From NCBI GenBank assembly GCA_003153415.1, contig PLYQ01000036.1, positions 1-41,131 of the forward strand: a stretch of DNA of 41,131 nucleotides, written 5' to 3'. A program made the translations under genes and the position numbers. The DNA comes from Rhodospirillales bacterium. Lineage in GTDB: Bacteria > Pseudomonadota > Alphaproteobacteria > Reyranellales > Reyranellaceae. Numbering within the stretch: the stretch's first letter is position 1; each line of letters opens with the position of its first letter. Below the pieces are notes generated by a model. It searched no databases and was not told the DNA's origin. It worked only from the letters and a program-made list of their open reading frames with translations. Below, piece after piece: positions 18,899 to 27,114 of the stretch.

Positions 18899-19990
18899 AT
18901 GGTTTCAATTTCCGAGTGCTTTTCCGAGAGCTACGCCGAGGCGCGGGCCAAATTCTGCAGCGCCGCGGCCAACGCCAACGGTGCGCTGCGCTCGTGGCTC
19001 AACCCCAAGGCCAAAGGGCCGAACGGCGAGCTGCTCTACCTCGACACGGCGCGCTTTGGCCCCGCCGACGCTACCAACATACTGGTATTGATCTCGAGCA
19101 CGCACGGCGTCGAGGGCCACTGCGGCTCGGGGGCGCAGATCGCCTGGCTGAGGACCGGCGGCCCGACCAAGCTGCCCAAAGACACCGGCGCATTGCTGAT
19201 CCACGCCATCAACCCCTACGGCTTCGCCTGGACGCGCCGCGTGACCGAGGACAACGTCGACCTCAACCGCAACTTCGTCGACCACGACAAGGGCTACCCC
19301 AAGAACGACGGGTACCTCGCCATCGCCAAGGCCGTCCTGCCCCGAGAATGGAACGACGCGAGCCGCGCCGAGACCGAGCGCGTGTTCGCCGATTACGCCC
19401 AGAAGCACGGCGCCTACGGCCTGCAGGGCGCCATCAGCAGCGGCCAGTACACCCATCCCGACGGCATCTTCTTCGGCGGCAGCACGCCGACCTGGAGCAA
19501 CCGCACGCTGCGCGCCATCGCCCGCAAGGAATTGGCGCGCGCGCGCCGGGTCGGGATAATCGACTTCCACACCGGGCTAGGCCCGTTTGGCCATGGTGAG
19601 CTGATCTGCGCGGTGCCGCCCACCTCCAAGTCGTTCGCCCGTGCCAAGGCCTGGTACGGCGACGAGATGACCTCGCCCGAGGGCGGCACTTCGACGTCGG
19701 CGGTGGTGGTTGGCATCATGACCGATGCGTTCCCGCAGGAGCTGCCCGACGCTGAGATAACGCCGATCGCGATCGAGTACGGTACCTACACGGTGCCCGA
19801 GGTGCTGGGCGCGGTGCGCGCCGACAACTGGCTGCACCATCGCGGCGATCTCAAGTCGGAACTGGGCCACGCGCTCAAGGCCGACATGAAGGAGCGCTTC
19901 TTCCCGGCCGGCAACAAGTGGCGCGAAATGGTCTGGGCGCGCGCCGATCAAACGATCGGTTGGGCACTCAAGGGGATGACGGGTCCATGA
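18899..19990 (+). CDS. DUF2817 family (M14-like carboxypeptidase) protein
   Basis: ISSTHGVEGHCGSGAQI, LIHAINPYGFAWTRRVTEDNVDLNRNF, IDFHTGLGPFGHGELIC. An upstream in-frame ATG at 18881 is also possible. Confidence 0.85.
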   Translation: MVSISECFSESYAEARAKFCSAAANANGALRSWLNPKAKGPNGELLYLDTARFGPADATNILVLISSTHGVEGHCGSGAQIAWLRTGGPTKLPKDTGALLIHAINPYGFAWTRRVTEDNVDLNRNFVDHDKGYPKNDGYLAIAKAVLPREWNDASRAETERVFADYAQKHGAYGLQGAISSGQYTHPDGIFFGGSTPTWSNRTLRAIARKELARARRVGIIDFHTGLGPFGHGELICAVPPTSKSFARAKAWYGDEMTSPEGGTSTSAVVVGIMTDAFPQELPDAEITPIAIEYGTYTVPEVLGAVRADNWLHHRGDLKSELGHALKADMKERFFPAGNKWREMVWARADQTIGWALKGMTGP

Positions 19991-20017
19991 AGGCAACGGC
20001 CCAATGAGGGCAGCGCG

Positions 20018-21838
20018 ATGAGCGTCAGCACCACTACGCCGAACGAGGACTCCGCTCGGCTGCGGCTGCGGCGGGCGTTGCAGCGCGCGCCGCTGTTTGC
20101 CGATCTCGACTCTGCCAGCATGGCGGTCATCGAGCGCGAGCTGACGCCGCTCGTCCTGCCCGGCGGCGCGCCGCTGTTCCGCCAAGGCGAGGCCGCCGAC
20201 GCCGTCTATGTCGTGGCGAGCGGCTGCCTCGGCGTGTTCCGCCATGACGACGAGGAAGGCGACGAGGAGCCGGGCCTGATCGCCGAGATCACGCCGGGCA
20301 ACATCGTGGGCGAGATGTCTCTGCTGTCGCATAGCCAGCGCACGCGCAGCGTCGCGGCCCTGCGCGACACCGAGGTGTGGCGCCTGGCGCGGTCCAGCTT
20401 CGACGCGTTGACCGCCCAGCACCCCGAGGTGCTGCCGGCGCTGATGCGCAACGTGGCGGTGCGCAACGCCATGGGACCGGCCAAGCGCCGGCGCCAGCCG
20501 CGCACCTTCGCCCTCCTGCCCGCCGGCTCCGACGTGCCGTCCGCGCGTTTTGCTGTACTGTTGGCGGGCGCGCTCGGCCGCCTCGGCGATCAGGTGCAGA
20601 TGCTCGGCCCTGAATCGCTGCATGAAGAGCCGGAATGGTTCGCGCGTGCTGAGATGGAGTCGTCATTTGTCCTCTACCGCGCTGACCCGACGCTGAGCTC
20701 CTGGACCGAACTTTGCCTGCGCCAGGCCGATTGCCTGGTCGTGGTGCGCAACGCCGACAACGACCTGCCGACCCGGCTGCCGTTCGAGATCGAGACGGCC
20801 CAACCCGGTGCCGTCTTCCACCGCCGTCGCGAACTCGTCCTGCTGCATGAAGGCCACGACCCGCGCTCCGGCGCGACCTCGCCTCTGCTGGCCGGCGGCG
20901 TCTACGGCCAGCACCATCATGTCCGGCTCGACATCCACAGCGATTTCGACCGCCTGGCGCGGCTGATCACCGGCCACGCCGTCGGCATCGTCATGGCGGG
21001 TGGCGGCGCACGCGCCTTCACCCACGTCGGCGTCGTCAAGGCACTGCGCGCGTCAGGCGTGCCGATCGACCTGATCGGCGGCACCAGCATGGGCGCCATC
21101 GTTGCCGCCGGCGTAGCTGCGCGCTGGACCGACGAGGAACTGAGCGAACGCTTCCGGCACTCCTTCGTCGACGTCAATCCGCTCTCGGACTACACGCTGC
21201 CGTTCGTCTCGCTGTTCGGCGGCCGGCATGTCACCCGCCTGCTGCGCATGGCGTTCGGCGAAAAGGACATCGAGGACCTGATCCTGCCCTTCTACTGCGT
21301 CACCGCCAACCTCACGACGGCCAACGCCGACATCCACACGGTCGGCAAACTGTGGCGCTGGCTGCGCGCGTCGGTGTCGCTGCCCGGGGTGCTGCCGCCC
21401 TTCAACGATGCCGGCGAAGTCCATGTCGACGGCGGCGTCATCGACAACCTGCCGGTGCGGGCGATGCGCAAGCTGGGCCGCGGCCTCACCATCGGCGTCG
21501 ACATCGACACCGGCGGCGCCTTGTCGGCCGGCGCCGGCGTCGAGGAGCCGTGGTCGGCCTGGGAGTTCTTCCGGCGCCTGGTGTGGAAGCGCAAGGAGAC
21601 GCTGCCGATTCCGTCGATCGTGCGCATCCTGCTGCGCTCGGCCCTGGTGGCCAGCGCCGAGCGCGCCAAGGACGACCGCGCCGCCTCCGACCTGCTGATC
21701 GTGCCGCCGATGGACCGGTTTGACCTGCTCGACTGGACGAGCTTCGACGCCGCCATCGAGGCCGGTTACCGCTCCACCATGGAAGAGCTCGACAAGGCGC
21801 GCTCCCTGCCGACCGGCGCCCGCCTTTTCGTCGCCTGA
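20018..21838 (+). CDS. Patatin-like phospholipase with N-terminal cyclic-nucleotide-binding domain (NTE/RssA type)
   Basis: cNMP domain (LPGGAPLFRQGEAADAVYVVASG...GNIVGEMSLLSHSQRTRSVAALRD), patatin motifs GGGARAFTHVGVVKAL, GGTSMGAI and VDGGVIDNLPV. Confidence 0.92.
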   Translation: MSVSTTTPNEDSARLRLRRALQRAPLFADLDSASMAVIERELTPLVLPGGAPLFRQGEAADAVYVVASGCLGVFRHDDEEGDEEPGLIAEITPGNIVGEMSLLSHSQRTRSVAALRDTEVWRLARSSFDALTAQHPEVLPALMRNVAVRNAMGPAKRRRQPRTFALLPAGSDVPSARFAVLLAGALGRLGDQVQMLGPESLHEEPEWFARAEMESSFVLYRADPTLSSWTELCLRQADCLVVVRNADNDLPTRLPFEIETAQPGAVFHRRRELVLLHEGHDPRSGATSPLLAGGVYGQHHHVRLDIHSDFDRLARLITGHAVGIVMAGGGARAFTHVGVVKALRASGVPIDLIGGTSMGAIVAAGVAARWTDEELSERFRHSFVDVNPLSDYTLPFVSLFGGRHVTRLLRMAFGEKDIEDLILPFYCVTANLTTANADIHTVGKLWRWLRASVSLPGVLPPFNDAGEVHVDGGVIDNLPVRAMRKLGRGLTIGVDIDTGGALSAGAGVEEPWSAWEFFRRLVWKRKETLPIPSIVRILLRSALVASAERAKDDRAASDLLIVPPMDRFDLLDWTSFDAAIEAGYRSTMEELDKARSLPTGARLFVA

Positions 21839-21852
21839 CCCGGGGACGGGCG

Positions 21853-22263
21853 TCAGGCGAGGAATTTCAGGCTGTTGGTGACCTTGTCGATCGTCTTGCG
21901 CGGCCCATGCACGCCGATACCGACGAAATCCAGCGCATCGGCCGGCGCCGCCGCCAGCGCGGCGCGGTTGTCGGCGTCGTTGGTCGTCTTGAACATCGCC
22001 TCGATGTAGATCGCCGGCACGAGCTCGCGCGACAATGCGCGCTGATGGGTGCGACGCAATTCTTCGAGCGAGGCGCCGAACACGAACACCGGCTCGCGGA
22101 TCAGCGCCGTATAGGCCCGCCCGCCGCCGTCACGGTACGGCTCGCCCTTGAGATGGGGATGGGTCCCGACCAGCCCGCCGGCCAGGAAGGCTGCAACGTT
22201 GGCGGACTGCCAGGCGGCGAGGTTGCGGCGCAGGATGAGCGCCGTCTTGGTATCGTAGATCAT
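21853..22263 (-). CDS. DUF2000 family protein
   Basis: MIYDTKTALILRRNLAAWQSANVAAFLAGGLVG...GEPYRDGGGRAYTALIREPVFVFGAS...IEAMFKTTNDADNRAAL matches the DUF2000 pattern. An upstream start at 22281 is possible. Confidence 0.78.
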   Translation of the reverse strand: MIYDTKTALILRRNLAAWQSANVAAFLAGGLVGTHPHLKGEPYRDGGGRAYTALIREPVFVFGASLEELRRTHQRALSRELVPAIYIEAMFKTTNDADNRAALAAAPADALDFVGIGVHGPRKTIDKVTNSLKFLA

Positions 22264-22310
22264 GGCCCCCATATCGGGCATCGTGGCACGGATGTCTTGA
22301 AGGTTTGTGC

Positions 22311-23129
22311 ATGAGTGAGGACGAGATCCGCTTCGACGACCCGCGCGACGGCCTGCAGCGCCTGGCGGCGCGGTTCGGCGCCCACGCCTACGGTCTGCAC
22401 CGCCACGAGACCTACGCCATCGGCCTGACCCTGTGGGGCGCCCAGGCCTTCCGCTATCGCGGCGCCCTTCGGACCAGCCGCGGCGGCCAGGTCATGGTCA
22501 TTCATCCCGACGAGGCGCATGACGGCCACGCTGGCGTCGCCGACGGTTTTGCCTACCGCATGCTCTACGTCGATCCGGCCTCGATCTCGGCGGCGCTCGG
22601 CGAAGCCGCGACCCCCTTCGTGCCCGATGTCGTCGCCGACGATCCGGCCCTCGCCGGCCTGCTGCGCGAGGCATTCGCCGATTTTCCACGGGCACTGGAG
22701 CCGCTGGCCGTCGATGCGGCGGTGGCACGGCTGGCCGAGCTGCTGGTGCGACGCAGCGATGGCGACGCCAGGCCACGGCGCGGCACGACGGCCGGCCGAG
22801 TGGCTTACCTGGCGGTCGGCCGGGCCCGCGACTTCCTGGTCGCCGAGGCGCATCGCACGGTGGCGTCGGAGGAGCTGGAACGGGTGAGCGGGCTCGACCG
22901 CTTTGCGCTGGCCCGCCATTTCCGCGCTGCCTTCGGGACCTCGCCGCACCGCTTCCAGGTCGGCCGCCGTCTGGCCCGGGCGCGGGCGATGATCGCCGAG
23001 GGCGTAGCCTTGTCGGAGGCTGCGGCGGCGACGGGCTTCGCCGACCAAAGCCACCTTACCCGGCACTTTTCGGCACGTTTCGGCCTCACCCCCGGCCGCT
23101 GGGCGGCGCTGGCGCGACACGCGGCATGA
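22311..23129 (+). CDS. AraC family transcriptional regulator
   Basis: N-terminal AraC-type binding domain (HRHETYAIGLTLWGAQAFRYRG) and C-terminal HTH (LSEAAAATGFADQSHLTRHFSARFGLTPGRW). Confidence 0.93.
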   Translation: MSEDEIRFDDPRDGLQRLAARFGAHAYGLHRHETYAIGLTLWGAQAFRYRGALRTSRGGQVMVIHPDEAHDGHAGVADGFAYRMLYVDPASISAALGEAATPFVPDVVADDPALAGLLREAFADFPRALEPLAVDAAVARLAELLVRRSDGDARPRRGTTAGRVAYLAVGRARDFLVAEAHRTVASEELERVSGLDRFALARHFRAAFGTSPHRFQVGRRLARARAMIAEGVALSEAAAATGFADQSHLTRHFSARFGLTPGRWAALARHAA

Positions 23130-23184
23130 TCCGGGCCGGTTCTGCCCGAATCTTGCATAGCCTCGTCTGCAGGAAGGAAAAACC

Positions 23185-24432
23185 ATGGACCAGTCGATCG
23201 TCAGCCGCCGAAAGACGGCCAAGCCCCGCTCCCCGGTGGTCGAGGCGCTGCTTGCCGAAGTGGCCGCGCTGGACGCGGCGGCGGTGCAGCAGCAGATGAT
23301 GCCGGCGGGCTGCTACACCGCGCCGGAGTTCTTCGCCTTCGAGCAGGAAGAAGTGTTCAGCCGCACCTGGATCTGCGTCGGCCGGGTCGAGCAAGTGGCC
23401 GAGCCGGGCGATTGCCTGGCGACCGAGGTCGCCGGCGAGCCGATCCTGGTGGTGCGCGGCGACGACGGCACGATCCGGGCGCTGAGCGCCATCTGCCAGC
23501 ACCGCGGCGAGATCATCCCCTGCCCGGAGAAAGGCAACGCTCTTCGCTGCCCACTCCATTTCTGGACCTACGACTTCGAGGGCCGACTGGCCGGCGCGCC
23601 GCGCATGGGAGACGCCGAGGAGACGCTGCGGCTGCGCAAGACGGTGCGCCTGCCGTTGCTGCGCCTCGAACTGTGGCATGGCTTCATCTTCGTCAACCTC
23701 GACCCGCAGGCAGCACCGCTCGACCCCACCCTCGCCAAGCTCGAGCCGTTGTGGGCGGGCTACGAGGCGACCGGGCTGAAGGCCCTGCCGCCGGTGATGA
23801 GCGACACGCCGCTGCCGTGGAACTGGAAGGTCCAGGTCGAGAACTTCACCGACGCCTACCATCCCGAGTTTGTCCATATCGGCACGCACGACTTCGCGCC
23901 GAGCGTCATGGCGGGCGACGGCGTGCGCTTCACCGAGATGGCACCGGACGACAATGCCATCGTGCGCAGCGTGCCGATGCGCAAGCCGGACGGCGGCATG
24001 AACGGCAACGGCTGGGGCGAGAACGCGGCCTTCCCGGCGATTGCGACGCTGCCGCCGGAGCAGCGCTCGCGGATCACCTTCGCCATGCTGCCGCCCAGCC
24101 TCACCCTGATGTTCGCAGCCGGCACCGTCGCCTACACCCTGATCCGTCCCACTGGTCCCGAAGCAACGCTGGCCGGCAGCGACCGCGTGACCTACGGCGG
24201 CTGGCTGTTGCCGCAAAGCACACTCGACCTGCCGGATCTCAACGCGCGGTGCGCTGCCGTAAGCCAGGGCGGCTCGAAGATCTGGGCCCAGGACGTGCCG
24301 ATCAACCGCGGCATGCAGGCGGCGAAGCGTTCGCGCTTCCTGCCCGACGGCGCCTACGGGCCGCTGGAAATCACGTTGCAGCAGTTCAATCTCTGGCTGC
24401 TCAACGCCTATCGCCGCGCCATGGCAGGTTAG
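23185..24432 (+). CDS. Rieske 2Fe-2S aromatic ring-hydroxylating oxygenase alpha subunit
   Basis: Rieske motif CQHRGE...CPLHFWTYD and mononuclear iron motif ENFTDAYHPEFVHIGTHD. Confidence 0.92.
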   Translation: MDQSIVSRRKTAKPRSPVVEALLAEVAALDAAAVQQQMMPAGCYTAPEFFAFEQEEVFSRTWICVGRVEQVAEPGDCLATEVAGEPILVVRGDDGTIRALSAICQHRGEIIPCPEKGNALRCPLHFWTYDFEGRLAGAPRMGDAEETLRLRKTVRLPLLRLELWHGFIFVNLDPQAAPLDPTLAKLEPLWAGYEATGLKALPPVMSDTPLPWNWKVQVENFTDAYHPEFVHIGTHDFAPSVMAGDGVRFTEMAPDDNAIVRSVPMRKPDGGMNGNGWGENAAFPAIATLPPEQRSRITFAMLPPSLTLMFAAGTVAYTLIRPTGPEATLAGSDRVTYGGWLLPQSTLDLPDLNARCAAVSQGGSKIWAQDVPINRGMQAAKRSRFLPDGAYGPLEITLQQFNLWLLNAYRRAMAG

Positions 24433-24463
24433 AAATGACCCTACTTTTCTACCAGCTTCTCAC

Positions 24464-24540
24464 GATGTCTCACCGATGTCTCACTCCGGTGAGACCAATC
24501 CGATGCCGATGGCATCGGCACTTTCCTTGATTTGGTCTCA
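24464..24540. repeat. Compact structured intergenic element: 11-bp direct repeats followed by nested hairpins
   Basis: GATGTCTCAC at 24464-24473 and 24475-24484. TGAGACCAA 24490-24498 / TTGGTCTCA 24532-24540. Inner CCGATGCC 24500-24507 - GAT - GGCATCGG 24511-24518. Confidence 0.65.
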
Positions 24541-24737
24541 TTTCTCGCCACCCCCTCCCCCTTGAAGCCGGCAACGGCCCCCGACGTCGAGCGCGGCCGA
24601 CGAGAGCCACCCACAACGCAGGCCGGCCAGCGTGGTCGCCATCAGCGACCGCATTCCCGGCACATGGCAGGCGGTCCCCATGAAGGCGTCGCGCAACAGG
24701 CCGAGCGGCTTAGAAGGCTGCTCGTCAATCTACTTCG

Positions 24738-24908
24738 CTAGCGCCAGAAGTAAGTAGTGTCCCTGCGTCGTTCGCGGAGCCGCTCCTCTAGCGCCGCTTG
24801 GTCGGGACTCAGCGGGCGGCGAAGGATCAATCTTATGATCCACACTAGCGCTGGCATCCCGACGAAGATGATGAGAACGGCTCCGACAACCAAAAGCGAA
24901 TACATCAT
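24738..24908 (-). CDS. Small single-TM membrane protein, 56 aa (not in supplied ORF track)
   Basis: Translation MMYSLLVVGAVLIIFVGMPALVWIIRLILRRPLSPDQAALEERLRERRRDTTYFWR*. A hydrophobic N-terminus precedes a charged C-terminus. Confidence 0.55.
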   Translation of the reverse strand: MMYSLLVVGAVLIIFVGMPALVWIIRLILRRPLSPDQAALEERLRERRRDTTYFWR

Positions 24909-25009
24909 GCGCCTCGCATCTTAGTGCTGCGCTTCGGGGGGGCCTTTTTCTTTGCTTTCCGACTCAACTCAACGTGTGGAATCGATCTCCTCTGCCAGGA
25001 GCTGACTTC

Positions 25010-25225
25010 ATGGGCGCCAATCCCGCCGATCTCGCTGAGCTCATCACCGAAGAAAAGCTGGATCTCATTTCAGAACTCTGGGACAGCATCGAGTCGTCGG
25101 CGACAGCGCCTCCTTTGTCGGAGGCGCAATCGCTCGAATTGGCACGCCGCCGCGCCGAGGAGTTGAGCGATCCCGCGGCAATGATCGATCGGTCAGTCGT
25201 GCGCAAAGAGCTTCGCACCACCTGA
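25010..25225 (+). CDS. Putative addiction-module antitoxin (TIGR02574/Unstab_antitox-like), 71 aa, no adjacent toxin
   Basis: ELITEEKLDLISELWDSIESSATAPPLSEAQSLELARRRAEELSDPAAMIDRSVVRKELR matches the addiction-module component pattern (LxLxxxLWDSI...L...ELxRRxxE). Confidence 0.75.
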   Translation: MGANPADLAELITEEKLDLISELWDSIESSATAPPLSEAQSLELARRRAEELSDPAAMIDRSVVRKELRTT

Positions 25226-25260
25226 CCTACAATCGAGAACGCCCGCCATTCAGCCCAAAC

Positions 25261-25288
25261 GGACCGCGGGCCTGGAGGGCCGCGGTCC
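25261..25288. terminator. GC-rich hairpin (GGACCGCGG-N10-CCGCGGTCC) between convergent genes
   Basis: 9-bp perfect inverted repeat between stops at 25225 (+) and 25296 (-). No long T-tract. Confidence 0.55.
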
Positions 25289-25295
25289 AAATGAC

Positions 25296-26120
25296 TCACA
25301 GCCCGCCGTTCACCACCAGACACTGGCCGCTGACATAGTCGCTGTCCGGGCTGCAGAACAGGTAGACCGAACCCGCGGCCTCGGTCGGCAGGCCGCCGCG
25401 GCCGAGCGGGATCATCTGGTTCATGGCGGCGATCCGGCCGCCCTGGACGCCGATCTTGACCTTGCGGCCCTGCACTTCGATCTCGCCCGACTCGCCCTGC
25501 GACAGCGGCTGGGTGAGGCGCGTCTGGATGTAGCCGAAGGCCACGGCGTTCACTGTGACGTCATAACGGCCGAACTCCTTGGCCAGGGTCTTGGTGAGGC
25601 CGATGATGCCCGCCTTGCCGGCCGAATAGTTCGACTGGCCAGCATTGCCGTTGACGCCCGAGGTCGAGGAGATGTTCACGACCTTACGCACGACCCGCTT
25701 GCCCTCGGAGCGCTCCTTCTCGACGGCCTGGCGGAAATGCTGCTGAAAGGCGCGCAGCACGCGGAACGGCGCAGTCAGATGGACGTCGAGAATGGCGTAC
25801 CACTGCTCGTCGCTCATCTTCTGAATGACCGAGTCCCAGGTGTAGCCGGCGTTGTTGACCACGACATGGCAGTCGCCGAAGGCGTCGACCGCGGTCTTGA
25901 CGATGCGGTCGCCGAAGTCGGGCTTGGCGACGTCGCCGTTGCAGGCCACCGCCTTGCCGCCCATCTTGATGATCTCGGCGACGGTTTCCTGGGCCGGCGC
26001 ATCGTCGATGTCGTTGATCACCACCCTGGCGCCGTCGCGCACCAGGCGCAGCGCGATCTCCTTGCCAATGCCGCGTCCCGAGCCGGTGACGATCGCCACC
26101 TTGCCATCCATCTGACCCAT
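25296..26120 (-). CDS. SDR family 3-hydroxyacyl-CoA dehydrogenase/oxidoreductase
   Basis: VAIVTGSGRGIGKEIALRL, NNAGYTWD, SNYSAGKAGIIGLTKTLAKE (intact YxxxK), C-terminus SGQCLVVNGGL. Confidence 0.93.
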   Translation of the reverse strand: MGQMDGKVAIVTGSGRGIGKEIALRLVRDGARVVINDIDDAPAQETVAEIIKMGGKAVACNGDVAKPDFGDRIVKTAVDAFGDCHVVVNNAGYTWDSVIQKMSDEQWYAILDVHLTAPFRVLRAFQQHFRQAVEKERSEGKRVVRKVVNISSTSGVNGNAGQSNYSAGKAGIIGLTKTLAKEFGRYDVTVNAVAFGYIQTRLTQPLSQGESGEIEVQGRKVKIGVQGGRIAAMNQMIPLGRGGLPTEAAGSVYLFCSPDSDYVSGQCLVVNGGL

Positions 26121-26140
26121 CTGATGTCTCTCCCTGAAAA

Positions 26141-26563
26141 CTAGGCGGCGGCCACGGTGGCGTGGCCCTGCAGCGTGTCCTGGCCGTTCTGGTTGGTGCA
26201 ACGCACTTCGAGGTCGATCAGCTTCTCGCCGTTCTCCTCGCGCTTGCCCGTGACTTTGCCATTCAACGTAATGACGTCACCCACCCAGGTGATCGAGGTG
26301 AAGCGCGTACCGAGCTTGCGAATGCGGTCGCGCGGCGCGTAGCTGGTGACGAGGCGACCGAGGAAGCCCATCGACAGCATGCCGTGGGCGAACACGTCCT
26401 TGAAGCCGAACTTCTTGGCGAAGTCGAGATCGACATGGATCGGATTGTGGTCGCCCGAGCCGCCGCAATAGAGCGCGAGCTGGTGGCGGCTGATCGGCGG
26501 CAGGACGATCGGCTTGATCGGATCGCCCACCTTGACCTGGTCGAACTTGGGAACGGTTGCCAT
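26141..26563 (-). CDS. MaoC-like dehydratase/hydratase
   Basis: GGSGDHNPIHVDLDFAKKFGFKDVFAHGMLSMGFLGRLV carries the hydratase-2 motif. Confidence 0.9.
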   Translation of the reverse strand: MATVPKFDQVKVGDPIKPIVLPPISRHQLALYCGGSGDHNPIHVDLDFAKKFGFKDVFAHGMLSMGFLGRLVTSYAPRDRIRKLGTRFTSITWVGDVITLNGKVTGKREENGEKLIDLEVRCTNQNGQDTLQGHATVAAA

Positions 26564-26574
26564 GATGCCCTCCC

Positions 26575-27036
26575 TCACTTCTTGGCCGCATCGGGGTTGC
26601 GCACGACGGTGATGCCGGTGGCCTTGGCCACCAGCTTGCCCGCCTGGTCCTTCATCGAGGTCTCCGAGACCACGAACCACAGGGCGCCGCCCTTCTTGTC
26701 GTACATGTCGACCACCTTCTGCTGACAGGTGATCTTGTCGCCGACGAACACCGGCGCGAAATAGTCGTAGTGCTGCTCGCCGTGCAGGATCAGGCCGATA
26801 TCGACGTTGAGCAGCTTCAGCAGCCCGCCCTTCTCGGGGTCGTCATTGGTGATCGCCTGCAGGAAGGTCGGCGGCACCGGCAGGGCGCGGTAGCCGGCGG
26901 CCTTGGCGGCCGACTCGTCGACGTAGACCGGATCTTCCTCACCGATGGCCTTGCAGAACAGCTTCACCCGGCCGGCCTCGACCGTGGTGCTGAACGCCTT
27001 GAATTCGTGGCCGATAACCTTCTTGTCGAGCTGCAT
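26575..27036 (-). CDS. FAS1_DH-like / MaoC N-terminal-type dehydratase subunit
   Basis: FCKAIGEEDPVYVDESAAKAAGYRALPVPPTFLQAI...LHGEQHYDYFAPVFVGDKITCQQKVVDMYDKKGGALWFVV. Confidence 0.9.
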   Translation of the reverse strand: MQLDKKVIGHEFKAFSTTVEAGRVKLFCKAIGEEDPVYVDESAAKAAGYRALPVPPTFLQAITNDDPEKGGLLKLLNVDIGLILHGEQHYDYFAPVFVGDKITCQQKVVDMYDKKGGALWFVVSETSMKDQAGKLVAKATGITVVRNPDAAKK

Positions 27037-27062
27037 GGCCGCGTCCTCCCTCCTTGAATGAA

Positions 27063-27099
27063 AAACCCTCTCTCCGGCCCACGGGGCCAGAGAGAGGGT
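27063..27099. terminator. Strong two-tier hairpin AACCCTCTCTC-c-GGCCC-acg-GGGCC-a-GAGAGAGGGTT
   Basis: 11-bp outer stem and 5-bp inner stem with one mismatch, between two same-strand (-) genes. It could be a terminator or an mRNA-processing/stability element. Confidence 0.6.
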
Positions 27100-27114
27100 T
27101 GTCCGTTTCGGGTG

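Noticed and set aside
24464-24540. Possible CRISPR-like repeats
   Set aside because: Only two short 10-bp direct copies with 1-bp spacing. No spacers and no cas genes.
24532-24741. 69-aa plus-strand ORF, and a minus-strand frame reading PLGLLRDAFMGTACHVPGMRSLMATTLAGLRCGWLSSAALDVGGRC
   Set aside because: The plus ORF has shadow-like composition. The minus frame looks vaguely protein-like but has no recognisable family or clear start, so it is not supported as a feature.
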